Origin: Eutreptiella sp. 'Long Island Sound 2002' | Taxonomy: Eukaryota > Euglenozoa > Euglenophyceae > Eutreptiales > Eutreptiaceae | Direction of reading: 5' to 3' | Assembly: GCA_964036045.1 (NCBI GenBank) | Contig: OZ038379.1 | Coordinates: forward strand, 21,775,976-21,839,975 | DNA length: 64,000 nucleotides | Part shown: positions 1 through 10,142 of the stretch, piece by piece | Position numbering within the stretch: position 1 is the first letter of the stretch | Layout of the letters: every line of letters begins with the position of its first letter | The notes under the pieces: model-generated | Seen by the model: the letters and a program-made list of their open reading frames with translations, nothing else | The model's database searches: none | What the model was told of the DNA's origin: nothing | Translations under genes and position numbers: made by a program

Positions 1-1080
1 AGACAACATTGCGGTGGCCACCATAGGGCAGCAGAGTCGCACAGTTGGCTCTGCACCGGGGTTGCCCTTGGCACATGGGTTCTGAGCCACATGTGCAAGC
101 ATTGCCGGGCCGGCTGCCACACGTGGGATTGTACTTGGCACTCCCACAAGTGCCGTGTTGTCTACTTTTCCCAGCCTGCCAGATCATTGGGGCTGTCCCC
201 AACCGTTGGAGGGGGAGTGGGACTGGCGACAAGCTGCCCCTCTGCCCTGAGGACCAACTGGTCCCTCAGGTATGGTCCCTCAGGTATGGAAAACCCCTCA
301 TCACCCCAAGAAGAGCCCCGCACTCTTATGTGTCATGCATTTTCACTAGCAGTCTTGCAGCTGGCCTGCCATGGCTGGCTACGTTGGGCAGCCAAATCAT
401 TTCCATGTTGGCTTGGGGGCAAGTGGCAATGATTAGTGACTACCCACGTATGCAGGTGATGTGTGCTTTACACAAAGCGGTGCGCGGTGTATTCACAGCC
501 TCACCGTGGGGGGGCAAAGAGTACTATGCGCGCTGTGTGCGCTGTGGCACACCGCCTGCTGTGCACACGTGCTAATGTTGTTACGAGGGTGCTGTTGTGC
601 ACACTTTATGAATTTTTGAGATATAATTGCACAGCACCTCGAGGTCCCATACCTCACTCAACATATCACAGATCATTTGGATGGGTGTTGTTGTGCTCCC
701 TAGAGGGACGTTGGTTGCCACCAGGACATTGTCACAGAACTAGGCCAAAGAAAACCACACATTATTTTGCTGCCAAAAAACAAAGTTTTCTTCCGAAAAT
801 GTCAGCTCTCCCCAGGCTAAGCAAATGTGGAGGGTTGCATTTTTGAACATCGCCTACATTGCACTCAGCGCATTCTAAGTGCACGTTTGTCACACACATT
901 GTGTGTGTTGAGTGCGCGCACGTGTGTGTATGTGTGCCAAAGGCGCTACTACTGATAGGCAATGGCCAAGATACCGTGACTACGGGATGCTGTGGCCACG
1001 GGAACAGCCGGGGGAGTGGGCCCTGATACTGCAACCCAAACTAAGTCTTCAACCATGGTGTCAATGCCATACTACCACCC

Positions 1081-1362
1081 TGCAAGGGGCAAGGGGCAGT
1101 GGGTAGCGGGGATCCTTCTGTTCACTGCCGCACTACAAAGGGCACACTACTTGGGGCAGTGGGTTGTGGGGATCCTTGTGGTCACTACCACACTATGAAG
1201 GGCTGTGGACAATTGGTATCTTGTAGTACATTGTCGCACTACAAGGGGTAGTTGGCAGTGAGTGGCTTGTAGTATGCCGCCGCGCTGCACGGGGCAGCGC
1301 TTGGTGGGACTCCTTCAATACACTTCCACAATGCAAGGGGCAGTGGGCAGGGGGGCTCCTTC
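1081..1362. repeat. Degenerate minisatellite, about 47-50 bp unit
   Basis: About six diverged tandem units contain GGGGCAGTGGG followed by a CACTACAA- or CAATGCAA-like end. The array runs directly into a (GT)n tract at 1367-1399. Related units occur in the third intron of the channel gene at 6781-7075, partly in the opposite orientation, so this is a dispersed family rather than a single locus. Confidence 0.7.

Positions 1363-1366
<4 letters not shown>

Positions 1367-1399
<33 letters not shown>
1367..1399. repeat. (GT)n microsatellite
   Basis: An uninterrupted GT dinucleotide run at the 3' end of the minisatellite array. Confidence 0.95.
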
Positions 1400-1403
<4 letters not shown>

Positions 1404-1582
1404 GTGTGTATCACCAAAAGGCAATGGCTCGGATATTGTACCAATGGGGAGTGGGAGAGGTGGAACCTGATACCGAACCTGAAACTAAGTCATGACCCTT
1501 GGTTTGGTGTGTGGACGGCGGCACCACAAACATGGCGTTGCGTTGCCGATCAATTGAGAACGGCTTGGGGCACCCCTTGCGG

Positions 1583-1837
1583 TTACGCCTGTTGGTGGGG
1601 GCGCAGCTCTTGCGGAGCCCACGCCATGGTGCCCTGGGGCCGTGTATAGGCCTTCATCAGGGTCATGCGTGTCTTGGCGTGCGACTGTGTTTTGACCAGG
1701 TGGATGTAATGGATTGTTATCTCCGGGTGCTCTTGCCGCATTGAGGGGGTGGTTATCCCTGCCGCCCATTGCTCAAGCATGGAGGGCTCCCACAGCTGCT
1801 GCTGGATGGGAGCCGGTCCTGGGCCTATGTGGGTGTC
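1583..1837 (-). CDS. Unidentified coding-like fragment
   Basis: On the minus strand about 84 codons are open between two stops. The translation has balanced, non-repetitive composition, with segments such as EITIHYIHLVKTQSH and LMKAYTRPQGTMAWAPQEL, unlike the low-complexity frames around it. I recognise no family. It could be an exon or a remnant of a mobile element. No start codon, splice site or partner supports it further, so this is only a candidate. Confidence 0.25.
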   Translation of the reverse strand, partial: DTHIGPGPAPIQQQLWEPSMLEQWAAGITTPSMRQEHPEITIHYIHLVKTQSHAKTRMTLMKAYTRPQGTMAWAPQELRPHQQA

Positions 1838-1886
1838 CAGTCAGGGCCTTCAGGCACTAGATGGCTGTTCGCCTTTCGTGGGACTG

Positions 1887-1926
1887 GACGTGTGTGTGTG
1901 TGTGTTTGTGTGTTTGTGTGTGTGTG
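1887..1926. repeat. (GT)n-rich microsatellite
   Basis: Interrupted GT run with TTTGTG interruptions. Confidence 0.85.
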
Positions 1927-2035
1927 GGAGGCATGTGTGGGTCTGTGGTGCTTCCTTCTGTGGCTATGTGCACTGCTGCTTCGTTGTGTACCCACCCATA
2001 CACCCCCCCCTCCCCAAATCGGCGGCCGAATTTGG

Positions 2036-3010
2036 CCAATTTGTTCTGCCGATTTGTTGGGTTTCTGTGATTTTGCCGATTTGTTCTGCTGACTTGTTGG
2101 GGCTTCTGGGATTCTAGGTGACCTGATTTGGAGGCGTCACTCTAAGATGTGCATCATTTACTTTGGGACACTGGATAATACCTTTTCTTTCTGTATTGGT
2201 TGTTCAGATTGGGGCACCATGAAGTATTTTTACTGCCCACAAAAAGATGCGTCTGTGGTCCCCTGGGATTCATTGTCCCCCACTGATTAAACTTTTCTGC
2301 GGGACAAGGATGCTGGTCAGGGAGCAGTTTGCGAGTTGCGTGTTCGCTGTGCACACCGCAGTGCATTCTGCTGCTGTTCTTCAAGCACCTCATCATCAGC
2401 CCCCCAATCAGTGGATTCTGGGCTGCAGGTGCCTTCGGCTCCTGTAGTTGTGTCTGGTGCAGCCACGTCTTTGGCCACAGAGTCAATGGAATCTGCGGTT
2501 GTGGAGCTTTCAGCGTCTTGGTGCATGGAAAAAACAAATTTCCCATCAGATTGACTACTGCAGAACAGGTGACAAAAAGTGGATCAGAACATTGAAGGCC
2601 AGCAATGTTTCAATGGGAGACCTGCGTGCATTTGTCTTCTTGTGGCAGGGTTTGTTGGTGCATGGAAAAACGAATTTCCCATCAGATTGACTACTGTAGG
2701 ACGGGTGACAAAAAGCGTTTGGGCAGGACTTGAACCACCACCAATCGGTTTGTCACACTGGGCACACACCACTAGATACTGACTACATCTGGTAGACTAC
2801 TTCTTAAGGACCATGTACAGTGTACAGACCGGGGGATGAATTTTTTTTTTGTGAAAATTGAGACATATTTTGGCTTTCCACATGACTCCAACTACAGAGC
2901 AGCCAAAAGGAAGGTGCATTTGGGGCCTGGGACTGAGATCCAGGGCACTGGGAACCTGTTTGGCTGTGATTTGTTGGGATTTCTTCGCCGATTGGGGGGG
3001 GGGGGGGCGC
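2036..3010. repeat. Dispersed repeat copy 1, possible non-autonomous mobile element
   Basis: The stretch aligns by eye with 16795-17600. Shared blocks include GATTTTGCCGATT-GTTCTGCTGACTTGTTGG near the start, a nearly identical stretch of about 200 bp (2100-2287), a block with TTTCCCATCAGATTGACTACTG (present twice here, 2522-2578 and 2661-2716), a tRNA-like segment, a block with TGAGATCCAGGGCACTG, and a terminal G-tract. No coding capacity is visible. The two copies bracket the LINE region but are not close enough to be its ends. No target duplication was recognised. Confidence 0.75.
2724..2796 (-). repeat. tRNA-like (SINE head-like) segment
   Basis: Read on the minus strand, GGTTCAAGTCC is an exact match to the RNA polymerase III B-box consensus. 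About 40 bases upstream lies a weaker A-box-like TAGTCAGTATCTAGTGG. The anticodon arm is not canonical, so this is not a working tRNA gene. The equivalent place in the second repeat copy (about 17401-17460) holds a more degenerate version. This fits a tRNA-derived SINE head inside a dispersed repeat. Confidence 0.45.
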
Positions 3011-3111
3011 ATACGTTTTGCTGCCAGTCCGCCTGCTCTTGGGGTCTCTTGTAGCACGTGCGCACTGCCTTGCCATGGCCCCGTCCGGTGCGGGATTGTT
3101 GTACTGTGCAG

Positions 3112-3832
3112 GACCGCCGGATTGCTCCGGCAGACGCTGCTGGACCAGTGGGGCATGGTGTACACCATGTGCCAGCGGGATGCCAAGGCCGCGGGGACAG
3201 GGGTCATGCCCCCAGCTGCTGGCCCGGGCGCGACAGAGGCGCTGGCCATTTACGGCGTGCTGAGCGCCATGATGGACCACTCACCAGCCGCCCCGGCGGC
3301 CGCGCACCAGCCCCTTGTGGAGCACGCGGCGTACCAGGGGTGCGCGGCTCAGTGCACGGTGGTGGAGGTCGTGCGCGCCCGCCGCGTCTACCGCCTGCGG
3401 TTCCGCAGCCCAGCGGTCGCGGCAGAGCTGCAGCGGCAGGAGACCTTCCGGGATCGCATGAAGGCGGAGGTGCTGGCGTGTGCCGCGGAGGCGGAGGACG
3501 CCGGGGAGGCGTTTCAGCGGCGCGCGACGCGGGTGATCCACGAGGCGTTGACGCACCGGCGGCTGGGGGACCGGCAGGTGCTGGGCCTCCTGCACCAGCA
3601 CCAGGGCTACGTCCAGCGCGTGCCCTTAGTTCTGACGGTGCTCATCAACATGTGGCTACTGCTGTGCGAGTCCCTGTACTACCGCCGCCCGGGCGAGGGC
3701 GTGGCGGTCGAGGATGTCCCGGCGGCGGACTACACGTTGCTCCACGTGCTCGCGTTGCGCCTTTTGCAGGGGCTTGTGGCGTGCCACGTGGCTTCGACGG
3801 GGCTCCGGCTGCTGTGGTACATTGTCACGCAG
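3112..3832 (+). CDS. IP3R-like channel, exon with pre-S1 domain and S1-S2
   Basis: The acceptor is TTGTACTGTGCAG ending at 3111, and the donor is CAG|GTGCAG at 3833. An alternative acceptor ends at 3054. The reading frame includes QCTVVEVVRARRVYRLRF, which corresponds to the IEIVR..R..E.IVFPVP segment of IP3 receptors. Two hydrophobic segments follow: LVLTVLINMWLLLCESLYY (about 3620-3680, S1) and LLHVLALRLLQGLVACHV (about 3735-3790, S2). The Ala/Pro-rich stretch at about 3200-3310 looks like a lineage-specific linker. The true 5' edge is uncertain because a dispersed repeat ends only about 100 bp upstream. Reading past the donor meets a stop at 3986-3988, so splicing is required. Confidence 0.75.
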
Positions 3833-6800
3833 GTGCAGTGGGAGAAGGGCGAGCGGGAGTTGGTCTTGTTGTTTCGGTTGGGGTTGGGGTGGGGTGCCGT
3901 TGCGTTTTATGCGAAAAGCGACGCCCTGTGGGTTGTCACGGGTACGGGGGTTCGTGGCAGGGACTGGACGGTTGTGTTGGGTGTGTGAAGCTGTGGAGGG
4001 TTGTGTGAAGCTGTGGAGGGTTGTGTGAAGCTGTGGAGGGTTGTGTGAAGCTGTGGAGGGTTGTGTGAAGCTGTGGAGGGTTGTGTGAAGCTGTGGAGGG
4101 TTGTGTGAAGCTGTGGAGGGTTGTTGCCCGCCCCCTGGGGCTCCGATCCCTTCGTCTTGTGTCGCGCAGGTGCAAATGCTCGAGGGTGAGCCCGCCTCGC
4201 CGGACGCCGGGCGTCAGGACTGCCTCTCGGCCCTGCAGTGGGCGAAGCTCGAGACGGCCGCCCTGATCGCGGGGTATCTCTTGGGAGGCGTCCCTCTGGG
4301 CCTCGGGACGGCGGTGCTGGTGCCGGTGCTGTACCGCCCCCCGCCCGCGCGGCGTTGGCTGCGCGTGCTGGCGACGGACCACCGGTCGTACCGGGAACTG
4401 GTGTTCTTCGGGTTCGCGCTCTGCGGGGCCCTTCGGACGGAGTACTACTTCGTGGTCCACATGCTGGAGCTGCTGGAGTCCGACGCGGTGCAGCTGCTGC
4501 TGCAGGCGGCCACGCTGAACCTCACGAAGTTGGGGCAGGCCGCGCTGGTGATCTTCCTGACGGTGTACTTCTACGCGGCCATGGGCTTCCGGTGTGGCAC
4601 TCGGCGCGTTCAATCGTCCGCCCCCATCCGCCGCCCGCCCCACCAGAGGGCCCCTGGAGGCCACACGGCCCAGTGGCTGTTGCTGAAGTGGCACACACCC
4701 CTGCATTCCACTGCTGCACATGCACCGGGGTTGGTTGGTTGGTTGGTTGCTGCCGCGATGTCCCGGCGCTAGGCCAGGGCCCCCTAGGCTGCAGGCCACG
4801 GGCGGCAGGGGCTGCGTGACACGCTGTATGTCGCATGTACCACGCGCACTGGGGCTCGCGCGTGCTGCTCTGGCGCGCTCCCGCTCCGCCCCTTCCCCTG
4901 TGTCAGGCACGTCCGGGTCCACCGCTTTGCGCGCGGTGCCTTGCCCGCCTGCGCCCATGCTGTGTGTCGTCGCTCCTGTCTCCCTGCTCCCCCCCCCCCG
5001 GCAGCCCTGCATTGCACTGCTGCACATGCACCGGGGGGGACATGGGAGGGTTGGGTCAGGGTGGGGGGTCGGGTGCTGCGCTGTTCAGGGCCCTGAACTG
5101 GGGCAACGTGGTCGGGGTAGGGGGTCATTGTGACGGCACCGGCTGCCTTGTGGCCGGATCGAGACAGCAGCCCCGGCGCGGGGCCGCAGGTGGCTGCTGC
5201 GGGGGACGGGGTTGGGTCCAGCCCTGGGGCGATACCGAGGCCCTGTGCCATGGCGTGAGCTGGTGACGGATGTCGTTGGTGTTGTAGAGGGCCCCTCGGG
5301 GCCATGCCCAACAACGGGGGAGGTCAGTTAGTGACGGGCGCAGGGCTGAGTCTGCCGGCTCAGGGCCCAGTGCACCCGGGGTTCAAGGCAGACTGGCCGG
5401 CGAGACACAGGGAGACAAACGCGCCCTTGCAGCGCGCGTTTTGTGGACTGAATTGTGGATGTTCCATTGGCCCCCCAACCCTCGACTACTGACCGGGGCC
5501 CGTCACTGGGGCCTGCCTGCCCCACATGCGTGAGTAAGCTACGGCGATGCGCCAGCCAATGCCGTGCCTGTGACGCGTCTTTGATCTCTTTGTGCCTGTG
5601 CCCAGCGGCCTGACAGGCCCCATGTACGCTGGCGAGGCCCGGTCAAGGCTCATGGGGACTTTGACTGCTCGTTGCCCCCGAACCCTCTGCCGGAGAGGGG
5701 GGCTGTTCCTGAAGGGGGGTGTTGTGGGGCGGCGGCGGGGCTGAACCTGCTTCCACACATCCTCCCGCCCCCACACCGGACCACATGCAACAGAGGCCTT
5801 AGCCAGGCAGCCCCTGAAAATGCGCAGGCTCGGGGACCGGAGGGGCGACGGCCTTTGCATAGAAAGGCACGGCTCGGAAGGCGGAAGGCGAAAGGAGGGG
5901 TGGCGTAGTGCTTCACGCATTCCCCGCTCTGGGCAGCTCCGCGTGGCGTCACTCTGCTCTTGTCCTGAGGGGTACGCCTGGTCTCTGGCTTCAGGTTCTT
6001 CCAGCAGCACCATGCGCCCGAGAAGTGTACGACCCTCTTGGGGTGCTTCACCAGTTACATGGACGGGGGGCTCAGCGGCAGCGGCATTCACGATTCACTG
6101 GAGTTTGACAGCCCCGCTTCCATTTGGGATGGGCAGGGGCTGCAGTGGCTCTTGCTCCTGCTGCAGATGTCTTTCCTCACGATATATGTCCAGATCCTAC
6201 TGGTATGTCTCCGGGATTGTGTATGTGTGTGTGGGGGGGGGGGGGGGGCGGAGGGGCTGCTTGTCTGTATGTGTGTGCGCAAGGTCCTCCATGATTCCAC
6301 TCTGAAAGCATATGAACGTCAGGCTCTCCAACATCCTGTTCGCAGAGTCGACTCGAACCCACATACCGTCCAGTCCATTTTTCAATCATGCGCCATGGCG
6401 CAAAGCGGAATGACGCAACGACCGGCCTGTCAGTGTGCGGAGTTGGCACAGCATGCTGCAAAATGTGGCACAGTTTTCACAATCAATGGGCACCAATCAC
6501 TGGTACCTCCCAGGCTGGATATTGGTGGGCACTGCGCTCTGCGCCCCAATGACCCAGCGCCGGTGCAGCGCCGGTAAACAGGCCTGCACCTGCGCCATTG
6601 CAGGAATCACTGCATTCTGTAAGCATTTGAATGTCCCTGTCCCTCCTTTGAATGTCCTCCTGCTCCCTTTGCTATTCCCTGAATCTGCATCCCTCCTCCG
6701 CCAGCTCCAACGGCTCTCCAAATTTCTCTCTATGGGGGTTTTGCTCGGCCTTGATCTGGGACAAGGTGTCCGCATTCATGGTGGAAGCGCATTGCAAGGG

Positions 6801-7297
6801 GGCAGTGGGCAGTGGGGCCACTTCAGTGCAACGCACACACACATGCATGCACACCCAAACACACACACACACGCACACACACACACACACGCACACATAC
6901 TGAAGAGCCCCACTGCCCCCAGCCCCCAGCAGTGTCGTCGTGTACTGATGGAGAACCAGTGCCCAGTGCCCATTGCCCACTGCAGCGCAGCGGTGTGCCA
7001 AAAAAGCCTCACTGCCCACCGCCCCTTGCACTGTGACGGCGTACTGAAGGAGCCCCAATGCCCACTCCCTGAAGTGCTGTGTGGGTGTGTGGGTGTGTGT
7101 GGGTGTGTTTATGTGTGTGTGTGTGCGTGCCTGCGTGCGCGCAATAAGAATGTCCGACTGGAGGAATCTCGGCTCCTGAAATTCCGGGAGGCAGGATGCG
7201 ACTGCTCTGACTCTTTGAACAGTCCCCGTCTGTCACGTTTCTCGCATGGCTGCTTCTTGCTTTGGTCTCACATCATCATATGCATCATACGCATGTG

Positions 7298-7335
<38 letters not shown>

Positions 7336-8104
7336 GGTGGGTAGGTGGGTGGGTGGGTGGGTGTGGGTGTGGGGGTAGCCACAATCGGCAGATGGAGGTC
7401 GTGGTACACTCGACGGATCCCCAGGGGTGCAGTTGACTACGTGTTGCCGCATCGACCGCAACCCCTTGTGCTTGACGACCGCAGATGGGTTTCCTAGCGG
7501 TGCTCAGCTACAACACAACCAGTGCCAGCCCCCTGCTCCCCACGTGCAGGTCATCGCGCAGGGCATCATCATCGACTCCTTCGGGCAGCTCCGCGACGAG
7601 AACGCACAGGTCCTCGCGCAGCTGAAGGGTGCGTGCTTCATCTGCGGGCTGGAGCGCGCGGTGCTGGACCGCAGCCCCGGGGGCATGGAGGCCCACGTCG
7701 CGGAGCACCACAACTACTGGCACTACGTATCCCTCTTCATCTTCCTGCAGACTGCAGACCGCCGCCGCTTCACCGACCTCGAGGAGTATGTGTACGACTG
7801 CGTGCAGCGCGGCGACGCCGCGTGGATCCCGCACCGGCAGTGCCTGGCCACCGACGCGCACGCGACGGCGCGGCAGGACGTGCAGATGGGCTCGCTGCGG
7901 GAGGAGCTGGCGGGGCTGTCGCGGCGGCTGGAGCGCATGGAGGCGGCGGCGGACTGGGGCACTGTGCAGCAGCTGCACGAGCTGCTGCAGGGCGTGGCAC
8001 AGCGGCTGGACCCGGAGTCCCCCCACAGCCCCCCAGCCGGGCGGACCCTGGGGCGGGTGCTGATGCAGCCCACGGAGCTCGCCAGACGGCGAACGGCGTT
8101 TTAG
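3112..8104 (+). CDS. Inositol 1,4,5-trisphosphate receptor-like Ca2+ release channel, C-terminal part (4 exons, 5' partial)
   Basis: The exons are 3112-3832, 4170-4591, 5995-6202 and 7550-8104. All three introns are GT-AG and their phases (0, 2, 0) join without adjustment, giving about 630 residues. The order matches the membrane and tail part of the IP3R/RyR family: a pre-membrane segment with VVEVVRARRVYRLRF; S1-S2 in exon 1; S3 and the conserved S4-S5 region (ELVFFGFALCGALRTEYYF) in exon 2; the pore loop (CTTLLGC...GGLSGSGIHDSL) and most of S6 in exon 3; then GIIIDSFGQLRDE, the CFICGLE zinc-binding linker with its H...H partners, and a C-terminal coiled coil in exon 4. The family releases Ca2+ from ER-type stores. 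The ligand-binding N terminus lies upstream and was not found. The filter motif is divergent (GSGIHD where animal receptors have GGGVGD). Confidence 0.88.
3981..4120. repeat. Perfect 20-bp minisatellite inside intron (7 copies)
   Basis: The unit TTGTGTGAAGCTGTGGAGGG is repeated seven times head to tail; the first copy begins GTG rather than TTG. The array fills 140 of the 337 bases of the first visible channel intron (3833-4169). The near-absence of changes between copies indicates recent expansion or homogenisation. Confidence 0.97.
4170..4591 (+). CDS. IP3R-like channel, exon with S3 to S5
   Basis: The acceptor is CTTGTGTCGCGCAG ending at 4169, and the donor is CCG|GTGTGG at 4592 (phase 2). 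The translation starts VQMLEGEPASP. It contains a hydrophobic S3 (AALIAGYLLGGVPLGLGTAV), then ELVFFGFALCGALRTEYYF and VHMLELLESDAVQLLLQAAT, then LVIFLTVYFYAAMGF. This is the most recognisable stretch of the gene: IP3 and ryanodine receptors have the same arrangement of an S4-S5 helix with HEFFYS-like residues, a linker (LL..VIKSVTRNG) and an S5 ending in IVGY. Confidence 0.85.
4592..5994 (+). other. Intron 2 of the IP3R-like gene
   Basis: A 1403-bp GT-AG intron (GTGTGGCA...CTGGCTTCAG). It contains a short direct repeat around CACTGCTGCACATGCACCGG (about 4705-4727 and 5015-5037) and (GGTT)n at 4729-4747. Open frames here on both strands are GC-driven and show no family match. Assignment rests on the exon 2 and exon 3 phases fitting exactly (CG + G). 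Confidence 0.75.
5995..6202 (+). CDS. IP3R-like channel, pore-loop and S6 exon
   Basis: The first base completes the split Arg codon and the exon reads FFQQHHAPEKCTTLLGCF. The pore loop GGLSGSGIHDSL aligns with GLRSGGGVGDVL of animal IP3 receptors. S6 begins LQWLLLLLQMSFLTIYVQILL and stops at the donor CTG|GTATGT (6203). The luminal loop between S5 and the pore is only about 14 residues, far shorter than in vertebrate receptors. The acidic D after the filter is kept, but two filter glycines are replaced (S and H). Confidence 0.82.
6781..7075. repeat. Minisatellite units in inverted arrangement with central (CA)n
   Basis: At 6790-6835 the GGGGGCAGTGGGCAGTGGGG unit is on the plus strand. After a (CA)n tract (about 6832-6898) the same family returns on the opposite strand, with GCCCAGTGCCCATTGCCCACTGC and TACTGAAGGAGCCCC motifs, up to 7075. 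The family matches 1081-1362. The arrangement could form a long imperfect hairpin in the pre-mRNA. Confidence 0.65.
7078..7372. repeat. GT-rich tracts in intron 3
   Basis: One GT-rich run lies at 7078-7135 and a second at 7299-7372. The second changes from (GT)n to GGGT/GGTGGGTGGG repeats, a potential G-quadruplex on the transcribed RNA about 180 bases before the 3' splice site. Confidence 0.85.
7550..8104 (+). CDS. IP3R-like channel, last exon: zinc-binding linker and coiled coil
   Basis: This 184-codon exon opens with VIAQGIIIDSFGQLRDENAQ, which continues S6 (GVIIDTFADLRSE in animal IP3 receptors). It then gives CFICGLERAVLD, with the HVAEHH histidines completing a C2H2-type zinc site, NYWHYV, FTDLEEYVYDCVQRGDAAWIP (YVAEMI...LDWFP in the family), and a heptad-like tail (SLREELAGLSRRLERMEAA). 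It ends at TAG 8102-8104. The acceptor is CCCCACGTGCAG. Residue order and spacing match the family closely, so the identification is firm. Confidence 0.92.
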   Translation, partial: VIAQGIIIDSFGQLRDENAQVLAQLKGACFICGLERAVLDRSPGGMEAHVAEHHNYWHYVSLFIFLQTADRRRFTDLEEYVYDCVQRGDAAWIPHRQCLATDAHATARQDVQMGSLREELAGLSRRLERMEAAADWGTVQQLHELLQGVAQRLDPESPHSPPAGRTLGRVLMQPTELARRRTAF

Positions 8105-9076
8105 GGGCGACGGTGGTGGCGGTGGGTCGGGGTGTGGGTGTGTTTGGGGGGGGGGGAGGCTGGCACTGCCGCAGGGCGGTGAAGCAGCTCTCTCATTGGT
8201 AGTAGTGGGCGACCCCCCCCCCCCACCCCGCATCTCTCCACATACCCTGAGGGATGGGCGCGGGGGGGGGGGGGAAGGGGGCTGTTTTTCCCATCGTTCC
8301 CCTAGCCTCTGAGGTAGGGGGTTGGTGGGTACTTGTGGGTGTAGGCAGTGAATTGAGGGGCTCTCCAAATCTCACGGTTAGGGGCACGACCTCGTCTGAT
8401 GCATTGGCGGCACAGGCCCGGGGGGGGATGTCCAGGAGGCAGCACTTTGGGGCAGAGGAACAACTGCCCACCCTCGCCTGCCATCACTACGCACCCCCGC
8501 TGCCCTCATCGAGTTTCCTCATGAAAGTCCAAACCGGTGCGCACACTTACTGAAGCGGGCCCCGGCCTCACCACATCTGATGTGGGGAGTGCAACACAGG
8601 GCCCAGGGAACTCCGGCCCTCCGAGACCCTGAAGGTATCGGCGGGGGCATGGGGGGGGGGGCTTGCTGTCCTGATGGCCGTCCCTGTGAGGCACTCCGTG
8701 TCCTCAGACAGTGCAGGCGGTGCACTGCACTGCAGAACACGCTTGCCCACTCAAGTCTCCTGAGCCTCAAAATGCCCAAAGTACACAGCCTCCGCTTGTA
8801 TCACTGCCGCCCCATGCGGCGCGGCCGGGGGCTGGAGGGGGGGGCGCAGTTCATGGCGTGCGCATTGTGGTGGGCAGACGGGTCATAGCGCGAGTCATGC
8901 AGGAGTGGGGGTGGATCGGGGGTGCGTCCACTCGCCATATCGACGACCCCCTGGAACGCTCTCCGTCACCCGAAGGGAGAAGGTGGCCTGTCAGGGCATC
9001 GCAGGATCTCCGGCACTGGACCTGAGGATGCCAGCCACCGTGGACGCCATCCAAGGGAGGCACAGTGAAGTCTGTA

Positions 9077-9110
<34 letters not shown>
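9077..9110. repeat. (CA)n microsatellite
   Basis: A run of about 17 CA units followed by CACCACCGCCACCACC. Confidence 0.95.
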
Positions 9111-9111
<1 letters not shown>

Positions 9112-10142
9112 ACCACCGCCACCACCATGTCAATGCATGGTCCTGAACAGGGACTCTATGCACAGTGCTCAGCGGGGTAGCTGCACACACCAACGGGCAG
9201 GTACAGCCTTTGTGGTAAATAATTCCCCCCCCCCCCCAAGTCGTGGACAAACCCCCCACCCCGGTGGGGTCTTGGTATTTTCCCCGTAGCACCCCCCCCC
9301 CCCCCTATTTCCCCTGTTAGGTGAAAAAAGACAACCTTTTGCCAAGCGTTGCACTGCTTTTGGCCAACAAACAACTTATCAGCATAGTTAGCAGGCACGC
9401 ATACTGTTTGTCATTAGTGCACACAAACTGTCCTTATTGGGGCTGGTTGAGTCTATGACTCTGCTGTGCAACGTGTGGTTCTCTCCTTTTGAGGGGCAAT
9501 TGCCTTTGCCGGAATAGCAACCTTTGGGGTTCGGTGTAGGGCTGCAAGGCTCGATTGCAGATCAGCATAAGAAACGGAGCAGAAAGCTGCCTCACAGTAC
9601 AGTGCAAATCCTCTAGAGAACGCTATTCCTGCAGCGCCTATGGTGCGCAGTTTCAAAAACCCGCCAATTTGTTTTCATGGAGATCCGGAGTTCTGCCACT
9701 TTTAGGGGGGTTTTCAAGGGACCAAAAATCACCAGAAATCAGAAGTGGCATAAAACCCCCCAAAAGGTAGCATGTATGCAGACTTAAACGTATCTATGTA
9801 ATTAATCATGGTGTGTGAGCACTGTGTTGTTGCGCAGCCCAACCAGGTTTCTATAACCCTGTGGCGCGCAAAAAGCTTTCTCCCAGCCCATGCTCACTGG
9901 GCTCCTTTTAAGCTTCCTAACACACTTCTCTGTGTAACGAGTCAATGTGAACAATATTGCCCCAAGACAGATGTCGCTCTGTCCCAGTGGGCAGGTTCCA
10001 ACTGAACACAGCGCAGACATCTGAGCCAACTGACCATGGTGGTGCAACTCAAATTGGCGCAAGGAGAACATCAGAACTGGCTCCCTCACCCCTGCTCTCT
10101 GGGGCCCACATGTGGCTACATCACCCCTGCCGGTCATTTGGT

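Larger units (their letters stand above)
1..1490. other. No gene recognised; GC-rich DNA with simple repeats
   Basis: I see no domain, motif or spliced reading frame that I can support here. Open frames are short and mutually overlapping. The stretch ends in a degenerate minisatellite and a (GT)n run, which are listed separately. It may hold introns or upstream exons of the calcium channel gene, but none can be pinned down. Confidence 0.5.
6203..7549 (+). other. Intron 3 of the IP3R-like gene
   Basis: A 1347-bp intron from GTATGTCTCC to CCCCACGTGCAG. It carries a G-tract at about 6232-6247, minisatellite units related to 1081-1362, and three CA/GT tracts, listed separately. A tRNA-like B-box match on the minus strand at about 6346-6356 was not convincing. 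Confidence 0.75.

Noticed and set aside
3981-4120. CRISPR-like array
   Set aside because: The 20-bp units are directly adjacent without spacers, inside an intron of a eukaryotic gene.
3936-5027. 363-codon minus-strand ORF opposite the channel gene
   Set aside because: It includes the 20-bp repeat and is a GC-rich shadow of channel exons and introns.
6330-6430. tRNA gene on the minus strand
   Set aside because: A near B-box match exists, but the T stem does not pair and no anticodon arm forms.
9660-9775. Inverted repeat around GGGGGGTTTT / AAAACCCCCC as a MITE
   Set aside because: Arms match only over about 10-15 bases and no target duplication is visible.
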